Below, in pieces: positions 27,782 to 35,063 of a stretch of 64,000 bases of DNA. The position numbers and the translations under genes are program-made. The notes below the pieces were generated by a model. That model searched no databases, had not been told where the DNA came from, and was given only the letters and a program-made list of their open reading frames with translations. The DNA is from Acetobacter vaccinii. Its GTDB lineage: Bacteria > Pseudomonadota > Alphaproteobacteria > Acetobacterales > Acetobacteraceae. Positions within the stretch are counted from its first letter, which is position 1. Every line of letters starts with the position of its first letter. The stretch lies in assembly GCF_008365315.1 (NCBI RefSeq), contig NZ_CP043506.1, forward strand, positions 2,469,001 to 2,533,000, written 5' to 3'.

Positions 27782-28455
27782 GCCGTTCTGTCCTGCGCCG
27801 GGGAGAGCAGGGTTTGCGCGGGGGCGAGAGAGAGGCCCGTAAAGCTTTTGACTAGCACCTCGTCGCCCGGGGTAGCAGAGACCAGTTCGTGCCACTGAAC
27901 GGCCCGGTCGCCGGGGAAAATGATTTCACCATCCAGTCGCGTGTTCAAGGTCGCGGCGGTCTGCTCCAGATCCGCAAGGAAGGCATGAATATCCAGGCAG
28001 GACGGATCGACGCGCCAGAGTAGATCAATATCGGACGTGGGCGACAGATAGGGCAGGCCCGTCACCGCGCCCCAGAGAAGGCTTCCCGTCGGTTCGGGCG
28101 TCAGGTGATGGCGTTGGGCGAGGGCGTCCAACCGTTTTATGTCGGCCTGCCGAGGGGCTGTCATACCAGATTGCGTGGCTACCACCTGCGGCCAGACCGA
28201 TGTTGTGAAAGGACGTAAAGCCTCGATCGGCGCTTGAAAGCTCAGCCGCCGTTTGCCTTCAGTGGGGGGGAGTGGCAGGCCAAGCGGCACAAGCCTACCC
28301 GTTAGGTCAGGCTCGGAAGGGTAGGGGCGGCGGACGATAAGCGGCCAACCTTGCGCGGCCCAGCACTGTACGAGCGCCTCGGGCTGAGCAGCCGCGACGG
28401 CCAGCCAGACCCGCGGTTCGACGACAAGCAGAGCGTGGCGCCGAAGTGTGATCAT
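27778..28455 (-). CDS. mdcG: Phosphoribosyl-dephospho-CoA transferase (holo-ACP synthase)
   Basis: 225 residues. TGSLLWGAVTGLPYLSPTSDIDLLWRV is the nucleotidyltransferase motif (GSxxWG...S-D-I-D) of MdcG. It attaches the prosthetic group made by MdcB to the Ser of MdcC. Overlaps mdcE by 1 nt (TGATG) and mdcB by 4 nt, indicating translational coupling. Confidence 0.9.
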   Translation of the reverse strand: MITLRRHALLVVEPRVWLAVAAAQPEALVQCWAAQGWPLIVRRPYPSEPDLTGRLVPLGLPLPPTEGKRRLSFQAPIEALRPFTTSVWPQVVATQSGMTAPRQADIKRLDALAQRHHLTPEPTGSLLWGAVTGLPYLSPTSDIDLLWRVDPSCLDIHAFLADLEQTAATLNTRLDGEIIFPGDRAVQWHELVSATPGDEVLVKSFTGLSLAPAQTLLSPAQDRTA

Positions 28456-29198
28456 CAGATCGCACCTTCTCCAGAGGCTGGCTTCAGAAAAGCAGCTGCG
28501 ACCCGTAAGGCGACGTCATGCGCCTGTTTACGACCTCCCCGCTCGGCACCGAGTACATCGCGCGTGTCCTGATTGGATGATGTTGCCAGCACGGTTGCAA
28601 GACGGGGTGCGAGTGGACCATCGGCTGCGGCCCAGACCTCAGCGACGGCACCCATTGCTGCGAGCGGTACAACACCAGGCGCAAAAATGGGGGTCGAGGC
28701 TGCTTTTTCAGTCAACACGTCCAAAGGTAACTTGGTCACACGCGCGATGGATGGCAGATCCATGACGCTGGGATGCGCGCCATCCAGCGCGATCAGCGTT
28801 TGCGTGGCAAGGGCCGTTGCAATAAATGCTCCGGCCGCCGCCGTGCCATACAGAATCCCGACTGTCCGATGCCCCTGCGCACCGGCCAAGGTAATTACCT
28901 TGGCAAGATGCCCGAGATATTCATTCAGGCCGAGCATTTCATCGCGCCGCGTCATACGCTGGCTTGCCGTGTCGATCAGCAGGACGATCGGCGTTTTCTC
29001 TCCAGCACGGATGATATCGAGCACAAACCCGGCGAGGGTGATGGCGATCTCCGGGCTTAGGGGCGTGGCATCCGTTATCCCCAGAACGGCGACACTTTCG
29101 TTCGCTACGATCGCCGTGCCCAGAAGAGTATTCTCCGCTCCGGGGGTGACGTTGTGGCCCTCGGGGAAGAGGGCGGCAAGCAGATCAGCGGGCGCCAT
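28455..29198 (-). CDS. mdcE: Malonate decarboxylase subunit gamma
   Basis: 247 residues from ATG 29198 (MAPADLLAALFPEG), overlapping the mdcD end by 14 nt. Carboxyltransferase-like crotonase fold: LLIDTASQRMTRRDEMLGLNEYLGHLAKVITLA and YGTAAAGAFIATALA are typical. With MdcD it decarboxylates malonyl-S-MdcC to acetyl-S-MdcC. Soluble, cytosolic complex. Confidence 0.9.
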   Translation of the reverse strand: MAPADLLAALFPEGHNVTPGAENTLLGTAIVANESVAVLGITDATPLSPEIAITLAGFVLDIIRAGEKTPIVLLIDTASQRMTRRDEMLGLNEYLGHLAKVITLAGAQGHRTVGILYGTAAAGAFIATALATQTLIALDGAHPSVMDLPSIARVTKLPLDVLTEKAASTPIFAPGVVPLAAMGAVAEVWAAADGPLAPRLATVLATSSNQDTRDVLGAERGGRKQAHDVALRVAAAFLKPASGEGAI

Positions 29199-30114
29199 GG
29201 GCGTGTCCCTTCTCGGCAAGTAGAGCGATAAAAGCGTCGTCACTGAGTTCAGACACGTTCTTGGGGTCATCTATTCCGGCACGCGCCCATATCTCGGGTG
29301 TATCGCGGCAATCCCCATAGGCATTCAGTCGTTCTTCGAGGCGCTTCTGCTCGGCATCAAGTGTTGCCAGAGAGAAATCGGGCAGCGTATTGCGGGTAAC
29401 CGCCGCCGCCTGACGAAAGCTTGCCACATCGCCTTTAACGTAGCTGTCGGCCCCGCCGAGCAAAGCGCGGCTCCGCCCGCCGGTCACACGCCAGACAAGA
29501 GCACGATCACGGGAGTCAAACTCCTCTGCGCCTTTGTTTGTCTCGATGACTTCCGGTCCGCTGATGGAAATACGGCCCTGTTCCGAGATGATGACATGCG
29601 AGCAGCAGGCAGTGACGATGCCACCACCGCCAAAAGCTCCAGCCCGGCCACCGATCAGTGCGATGACCGCAATCCCCGCGCTACGGGCTTCCAGGAGGGC
29701 TCTTACCGTTTCGGAAACAGCCATTTCTCCGGCATTGGCTTCCTGAAGGCGTACGCCGCCCGTATCGAGCAGCAGGAAAACGGTTGATACCGCCTGCGCC
29801 GTGTCGGCCGCGGCTGTCGCTGCCCGCAATAGCCCCACGAGTTTGGCACCGCTCACCTCGGCAAAGGTGCCGCCCATGAACTGGCCTTCCTGTGCCGCGA
29901 TGGCGACGGGGTGGCCATTCATGGTGCCCCGGCCGATAATCATGCCATCGTCAAAGGCAGGTGGCAGATCGAACAGGGCAAGATGCGGGCTGATCACACC
30001 GGCTTCGGGGCCGAGGATCTCCCTGAAGCTCCCGTGATCAAGCAGGCCGTTAATCCGGTCACGCGCCGAGGATTCATACCAGGATGCGGCCTTGGAAATA
30101 TTTTTGGGGATCAT
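29185..30114 (-). CDS. mdcD: Malonate decarboxylase subunit beta
   Basis: 309 residues. Crotonase-fold carboxyltransferase-like subunit: SWYESSARDRINGLLDHGSFREI, GQFMGGTFAEVSGAKLVGLL and GGRAGAFGGGGIVTACCSHVI. Partner of MdcE in the decarboxylase step. Start ATG 30114 overlaps the mdcC stop by 4 nt (ATGA). Confidence 0.92.
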   Translation of the reverse strand: MIPKNISKAASWYESSARDRINGLLDHGSFREILGPEAGVISPHLALFDLPPAFDDGMIIGRGTMNGHPVAIAAQEGQFMGGTFAEVSGAKLVGLLRAATAAADTAQAVSTVFLLLDTGGVRLQEANAGEMAVSETVRALLEARSAGIAVIALIGGRAGAFGGGGIVTACCSHVIISEQGRISISGPEVIETNKGAEEFDSRDRALVWRVTGGRSRALLGGADSYVKGDVASFRQAAAVTRNTLPDFSLATLDAEQKRLEERLNAYGDCRDTPEIWARAGIDDPKNVSELSDDAFIALLAEKGHAHGAR

Positions 30115-30422
30115 GAGGGCATCTCCAGCATTTTCGCTCCCTGCATCAGGCGCAGCATCACCGTATCGGGGCGTGCACCGTTGTCATGGATGGTAATGCG
30201 CACCCCCCCTGGTGAGGTCCGCTCCACGAAATCGCGGATGACGGCTTCCCAGACAGTGCGATACCCTGTTGAGGCCGTCAGGATATTGATCTCGACTGTG
30301 TCGCCACCGATCCGTTCAAACAGGAGTTCGAGATTACCCGATGCGACGACGCCGAGGATGGCCTGCCGAGTTGTGCCCGACAGGGGGCGCTGCGCACGGG
30401 TGCTGATGGTAAATTTTTCCAT
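30111..30422 (-). CDS. mdcC: Malonate decarboxylase acyl carrier subunit delta
   Basis: 103 residues from ATG 30422. GVVASGNLELLF contains the Ser (S28) expected to carry the 2'-(5''-phosphoribosyl)-3'-dephospho-CoA group, as in other MdcC proteins. The protein shuttles acetyl and malonyl groups between MdcA and MdcDE. Seven nt after the mdcA stop, so part of the coupled operon. Confidence 0.92.
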   Translation of the reverse strand: MEKFTISTRAQRPLSGTTRQAILGVVASGNLELLFERIGGDTVEINILTASTGYRTVWEAVIRDFVERTSPGGVRITIHDNGARPDTVMLRLMQGAKMLEMPS

Positions 30423-30429
30423 GACGCCC

Positions 30430-32082
30430 TCACCAGTTCCGGAATTTTGACGGCGGTGCATAAAGCCCGTCCGACCAGGTTACGAGATCGCGGATGGATC
30501 GTGCTGCCAGAAGATTGCGGTTGGCCTTAAGTGGGTCGATGCCCAGATCTTCAGGACGCTGAATGACACCGCGTGCCCGTAATTCCGCCACCTTCGCGTG
30601 GTCACGCGCCATGCCAACGGGGGTGTAGCCCGCCACGCCGCGGATGGCCTGTTCGATATCGTCAGTGCTCCGGCATAGAAGGAGATTGGCGATACCCTCT
30701 TCGGTGACGATATGCGTTACGTCATCGCCGAAGATCATGACGGGGGCGAGCGGCATATTGAGCTTGCGCGCCAGAGCGATGCTATCAAGTTCTTCGACGA
30801 AGGCCGGCTTCATTCCGTCGCCAAAGGTTTCAACCATCTGAACGACAAGCTTGCGGCCGCGCACCAATGGCCCTTCTGCTCCTGCCGCCTCGTACCCAGC
30901 TTTGAGCCAGGCATCCGACGTATGACGACGGCCATGGGCATCCGCCCCCATGTTAGGCGCTCCACCGAACCCTGCGATCCGGTCTGGGGTGACGGTGGAG
31001 GAATTGCCAGCGAGATCGATCTGGAGTGTCGAGCCTATGAACATGTCACAGGCGTAGAGCCCGGCATTCTGGCATAGCAGACGATTGGAGCGCAGTGTGC
31101 CGTCCTTGCCAGTGAAATAGACGTCGGGTCGGGCTGACATATAGGCATCCATGCCAACCTCGCTGCCGAAGCAGTGTATCTGCTGGACCCAGCCGCTTTC
31201 GATGGCAGGGATCAGCGTCGGATGCGGGTTCAGCGCCCAATGCGTCGCCACGTTACCGCGCAGGCCGAGTTCTTCGCCATAGGTGGGCAGTAGCAGTTCG
31301 ATGGCTGCGGTGGAGAAACCGATGCCATGGTTGAGGCGTTTGGGCCGGTATTTTGCGTAAATACCTTTCAGCGCCATCATAGCCATGAAGACCTGTGTGT
31401 CCGTCACCGCACCAGGGTCGCGGGTGAAGAGAGGTTCTACGTAGAATGGCCTGGGGGCTTCGACGATGAAGTCGATCTGATCGGCGGGAATGTCCACGCG
31501 GGGCACCCGATCGACGATCCGGTTCACCTGGGCTACGACGATACCGCTTTTATAGGCAGTTGCCTCAACGATTGTCGGCGTGTCTTCCGTATTCGGACCG
31601 GTATAGAGATTGCCGTCCCGATCTGCACTGACAGCAGCGATCAGCGCTACATTCGGCGTGAGATCGATGTAGTAGCGCGCGAAGAGTTCGATATAGGTGT
31701 GGATGGCGCCCAGTTCGATCTTGCCTTGGTCCAGCGCGCGGGCAATTGCTGCTGATTGCGGGCCGGAATAGGAAAAATCGAGCTTGCGGGCGATGCCGAG
31801 GCGGAAGAGATCGAGATGTTCCGAGAGAACCAGCCCTGACTGCACGATATGAAGGTCGTGGATGAGCCCCGGGTCAACTTCCGTCAGGCAACTCGCGAGA
31901 AAATCCGCCTGTTTCTGATTATCGCCTTCAAGACACACACGATCTTCGCTGCAGATGATGCGCTCGAGAAGAGCGGTCACGTTATCTCCGGCGACGACCT
32001 TGCCGTCTGTCAGCGGCGCTGCGGCATTCAGTCGCCGTGCCCGTTCCGTCGCCTGCTTCGTCCACATACTCATGCACTTCAT
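30430..32082 (-). CDS. mdcA: Malonate decarboxylase subunit alpha (ACP transferase)
   Basis: 550 residues; ATGs at 32082, 32073 and 32067 are all possible. GDNQKQADFLASCLTEVDP, PNTEDTPTIVEATAYKSGIVVAQVN and GFGGAPNMGADAHGRRH are strongly conserved in MdcA. It exchanges acetyl for malonyl on MdcC, releasing acetate. First gene of mdcACDEGBFH, facing a LysR regulator across about 100 nt with an inverted-repeat operator. Confidence 0.94.
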   Translation of the reverse strand: MKCMSMWTKQATERARRLNAAAPLTDGKVVAGDNVTALLERIICSEDRVCLEGDNQKQADFLASCLTEVDPGLIHDLHIVQSGLVLSEHLDLFRLGIARKLDFSYSGPQSAAIARALDQGKIELGAIHTYIELFARYYIDLTPNVALIAAVSADRDGNLYTGPNTEDTPTIVEATAYKSGIVVAQVNRIVDRVPRVDIPADQIDFIVEAPRPFYVEPLFTRDPGAVTDTQVFMAMMALKGIYAKYRPKRLNHGIGFSTAAIELLLPTYGEELGLRGNVATHWALNPHPTLIPAIESGWVQQIHCFGSEVGMDAYMSARPDVYFTGKDGTLRSNRLLCQNAGLYACDMFIGSTLQIDLAGNSSTVTPDRIAGFGGAPNMGADAHGRRHTSDAWLKAGYEAAGAEGPLVRGRKLVVQMVETFGDGMKPAFVEELDSIALARKLNMPLAPVMIFGDDVTHIVTEEGIANLLLCRSTDDIEQAIRGVAGYTPVGMARDHAKVAELRARGVIQRPEDLGIDPLKANRNLLAARSIRDLVTWSDGLYAPPSKFRNW

Positions 32083-32129
32083 CCCATTCGACTGCTGACT
32101 TGGAAAGGTTTACGCGATATCTCGGCTCA

Positions 32130-32152
32130 GTGTCAGAATAAATTATTGACAC
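32130..32152. promoter_or_regulatory. LysR-type operator between mdcA and its regulator
   Basis: GTGTCA (32130-32135), 11 nt, then TGACAC (32147-32152) is a perfect inverted repeat matching the T-N11-A layout of LysR-type recognition sites. It lies in the gap between the divergent mdcA and LysR genes. Confidence 0.7.
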
Positions 32153-32183
32153 CTTGGTGAGTGGTTTTATAAATAAATCTATC

Positions 32184-33083
32184 ATGCTTGATACTGGCCT
32201 TCTCGAAAGTTTCCTTGCTGTTGTTGAAGAGGGAAGCTTCACCCTCGCCGCCGAGAGGATCGGGCGAACACAATCCACTGTGAGCCAGCAGATCCGTCGG
32301 CTGGAGGAGCAGTTGGGCCAGCGCCTGCTCCATCGGTCGACGCATCATGTGACGGTGTTGCCGGATGGCGAGCGGCTGCTCCCTCATGCGCGGCGCATCC
32401 TTGGCGCGATCATGGAAGCCGAGCGAGATCTTGGCGGGTCGAGCCTGAGTGGGCATGTCAGTCTCGGCGTGGCGGAGGATTTCGCGACATCACGCCTGCC
32501 GGATATTTTGAGGCGGTTTCGTCGGTTTTATCCGCAGGTGACGTTACAGGTGGAAATCGGGCTTAGTGGCAATTTAAAGGACAAACTCCATGCAGGGTTT
32601 TTCGATGCCATTCTGATAAAAACCAAAACTGTATCCGCAGGGACCGAACCGCTCATGGCGGACCCATTGGTCTGGGTGGCGTCGCCCGATGAGCCCATGA
32701 TCTATCGGCAGCGGCCCTTGCCCCTTGCGCTTCATCCCGAACCCAGTGTGACCCGCGGAATGGTAATCGAGGCCCTGAAGGCGGCCGGAATTCCCTTCAC
32801 GATTGCCCATACGAGTTTGAGCATCACCGGACTACGCGCCGGGGTCATCGCGGGCATGGGTATATCGGCGTTCGGGCGTAGTTTCATCCCGGATGGGATG
32901 CAAATTATTGATACGCAGGCTATTGATCTGCCACGCTTGGCCGATCTGTCTTTCGTCGTTGAATTGCAGGATGGTAAGCATGATAGCCTCGCGGTGACAG
33001 CACTAATCCAGGCCATTCGAGAAAATATCGCCTTGTTGGATCAACACACCCTTCCTCAGGGGGGCAGGGCAGGACTAGTGTGA
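32184..33083 (+). CDS. mdcR: LysR family regulator of malonate utilisation
   Basis: 299 residues from ATG 32184 (MLDTGLLESF); the frame opens ten codons earlier. The helix-turn-helix EEGSFTLAAERIGRTQSTVSQQIRRLEEQLGQRLLHR is followed by a LysR substrate domain (LSGHVSLGVAEDFATSRLPDIL, GFFDAILIKT). Divergent from the mdc operon with an inverted repeat between, so it is probably the malonate-responsive activator. The symbol is inferred from position. Confidence 0.82.
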   Translation: MLDTGLLESFLAVVEEGSFTLAAERIGRTQSTVSQQIRRLEEQLGQRLLHRSTHHVTVLPDGERLLPHARRILGAIMEAERDLGGSSLSGHVSLGVAEDFATSRLPDILRRFRRFYPQVTLQVEIGLSGNLKDKLHAGFFDAILIKTKTVSAGTEPLMADPLVWVASPDEPMIYRQRPLPLALHPEPSVTRGMVIEALKAAGIPFTIAHTSLSITGLRAGVIAGMGISAFGRSFIPDGMQIIDTQAIDLPRLADLSFVVELQDGKHDSLAVTALIQAIRENIALLDQHTLPQGGRAGLV

Positions 33084-33115
33084 AGCGGTTCCGTATCTTC
33101 TTCTAGGCTCAGGAC

Positions 33116-33436
33116 TCATAGCCAAAACATGACGGTTACGGCGAGGCCGATGGCCGAGAAGAAGACGGTGGGGCATCTGTCATAGCGTGCTGCGACCCGC
33201 CTCCAGTCCTTGAGCCTCCCGAGCATGATCTCGATATGGTTGCGTCGTTTGTATTTCCGCTTGTTGTATTTTTCCGGTTTCCCAAGGAGTTTCCGTCCCG
33301 GAATGCAGGATTTAATCCCAGGACATGCCTGAACCAGTCAGCGTCATAATCCCGGTCTTCCAGCATCCATTCGGCTGCTGGAAGACCGTTCAGAAGGGCA
33401 GTTGCACCGGAGTAATCACTGAGCGGACTGCAGGAT
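33116..33436 (-). pseudogene. IS5-family transposase C-terminal remnant
   Basis: On the minus strand, in more than one frame: YDADWFRHVLGL, then (after a frame change) a KYNKRKYKRRNHIEIMLGRLKDWRRVAARYDRCPTVFFSAIGLAVTV-type reading ending at a stop at 33116-33118. This is the conserved C-terminal part (Y-R-x-R-x-x-I-E catalytic Glu block) of IS5/IS427-group transposases. The front is absent. Confidence 0.75.
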
Positions 33437-33466
33437 CAAGGGGGACGCAGAATGTCTTCTATGGGG

Positions 33467-34990
33467 CGATAGTGTTGAAAAACTCATGGTGAAGAGTGAA
33501 GGTGTTGCCAAACCACTTCGATATGTGTGCGGCTTTCTTGACTCAGGTGGATAAGGCAGGCGCTCCGGTAGGTATCAGTTTCGCCATTTTGCGGAGATTT
33601 TGGGCAGCTGCGGCGAGATGAAACTCATCACGGGCGCCGTTTGGTCCTCTGAGCCTCAACCGATCGATCTTCAAAATGCGCTTGAGGTGAGCAAACAGCA
33701 TTTCGACCTTCTTCCGTTCTCGTCTGGAGACAATATAGGCGTCGGTTAAGGCAATGTCGCGGGCCATATCACGAGCACCTTCATGAACAGAGCGCAGAAC
33801 CTTACGATTGGGCTGATTGGGGCAGCATTTTTGTTTGAGAGTGCATACGTCGCACGCCAGTTTCGACGAACGGTATCGAAGTAGGTTATCGGGAGGGGTG
33901 TTTGGTCGATCCGAGTTGATCTTGCGCCACTGCTGCTTCAGTTCCTGTCCACCAGGACAGACGTAAAGATCGTGCACGTGGTCATATGTGAAATCTCGGC
34001 GTTCGAAAGTCCCGTCCTGCCGGGCAGATTTGTCGAAGACCGGAATGTGAGGTTCTATGCCACGCTCATGAACCAGCCACGCAAGATTTTCAGCGGATCC
34101 ATAAGCTGTATCCGCAGCAAGCCTTTCGGGCCATATCCCAAATGTTTCCTGCGTACGCTCTATCATTCGGCGTTGCGCCGTAACCTCGGCCTGCCGGATG
34201 GCTGTCGTGGTTTCTACATCCATGATGACAGCCGATTTAAGGTCGATGAGGTAATTTGTGCAGTAGGCATAATAAGCTAGGCCACCGCTTGCAGCGTTCC
34301 AACGTGCCGCAGGATCGATCGGAGAGATATATTTTGGTTGTACGGGCGTAGCAGACCCAAATGCAGCATCGTCCAGCACCGAGAAATACTCTCGCACAGC
34401 ACGATGGGCCTCAATTGGCAGCTTGTCTGGGCTCGGAACACTGCGCTGCCGATTAGCGTCGGCCTTGATCGTGCTGGCATCGACCGCAAAGCCTTCACCG
34501 CCCACCAGCCCCTTGGCGATGCACTGCCTGACGGTCATTTCGAACATTTGGCGAAGCAGATCACTCTCCCGGAAGCGTCCGTGCCGGTTTTTCGAGAATG
34601 TCGAATGATCAGGCACAGGGCCGTTGAGACCAAGGCCACAGAACCACCGGTAGGCCAGGTTAAGATGGACTTCTTCGCATAACCGTCGCTCGGATCGAAT
34701 ACCCATCACGTAGCCAACGATTAACATCCTGATGATCAGTTCGGGATCGATCGAAGGCCGCCCCGTGCCGCTGTAAAATGGGCGAAGATGCTCACGCAGG
34801 CCGTCCATATCAACAAAGCGATCAATTGAACGCAAAAGGTGGCCAGCTGGCACATGATCTTCAAGACGGAACTCGTAGAACAGTGCCTCCTGTATTTTCG
34901 TTCGATCACCCATCATTAGCAGGTTCCTCCTGCAAAGAGTGAATCAGTGCTTCACTCTCAAAGTCAAGCGCGACTTTTTCAACACTATCG
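33467..34990 (-). mobile_element. IS1182-family insertion sequence
   Basis: About 1.52 kb. The ends are near-perfect inverted repeats: GATAGTGTTGAAAAACT (33468-33484) and ACTTTTTCAACACTATC (34973-34989), extended by one matching base on each side. One intact transposase gene fills it. No target duplication is evident. It sits against a perfect hairpin (34993-35022), in line with the preference of this family for palindromes. Confidence 0.85.
33543..34916 (-). CDS. IS1182-family transposase
   Basis: 457 residues, apparently intact. Front block VPAGHLLRSIDRFVDMDGLR, GRPSIDPELIIRMLIVGYVMGIRSERRLCEEVHLNLAYRWFCGL, DHSTFSKNR; DAST (catalytic Asp) near residue 150; AADTAYGS (second Asp) at about 270; a four-Cys zinc-like segment (CDVCTLKQKCCP); and RRERKKVEMLFAHLKRILKI with the catalytic Glu near the C-terminus. 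No frameshift, so the element may be active. Confidence 0.93.
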   Translation of the reverse strand: MMGDRTKIQEALFYEFRLEDHVPAGHLLRSIDRFVDMDGLREHLRPFYSGTGRPSIDPELIIRMLIVGYVMGIRSERRLCEEVHLNLAYRWFCGLGLNGPVPDHSTFSKNRHGRFRESDLLRQMFEMTVRQCIAKGLVGGEGFAVDASTIKADANRQRSVPSPDKLPIEAHRAVREYFSVLDDAAFGSATPVQPKYISPIDPAARWNAASGGLAYYAYCTNYLIDLKSAVIMDVETTTAIRQAEVTAQRRMIERTQETFGIWPERLAADTAYGSAENLAWLVHERGIEPHIPVFDKSARQDGTFERRDFTYDHVHDLYVCPGGQELKQQWRKINSDRPNTPPDNLLRYRSSKLACDVCTLKQKCCPNQPNRKVLRSVHEGARDMARDIALTDAYIVSRRERKKVEMLFAHLKRILKIDRLRLRGPNGARDEFHLAAAAQNLRKMAKLIPTGAPALST

Positions 34991-34992
34991 GT

Positions 34993-35022
34993 CTCTAAAT
35001 GTCTATAAGCAGACATTTAGAG
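34993..35022. terminator. Perfect hairpin downstream of siderophore receptor
   Basis: CTCTAAATGTCT (34993-35004) pairs perfectly with AGACATTTAGAG (35011-35022) around a 6-nt loop, 42 nt beyond the receptor stop on the minus strand. The tract that would follow on that strand is replaced by the IS1182 end two bases away, so the element seems to have landed at the foot of the terminator. Confidence 0.6.
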
Positions 35023-35063
35023 TTTCCAGTTCATGTGTAAAGGACGGAATAGTCTCAGAATGT

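Noticed and set aside
28573..29223. 216-codon plus-strand frame across mdcE
   Set aside because: Ala/Ser/Arg-rich shadow of mdcE with no recognisable product.
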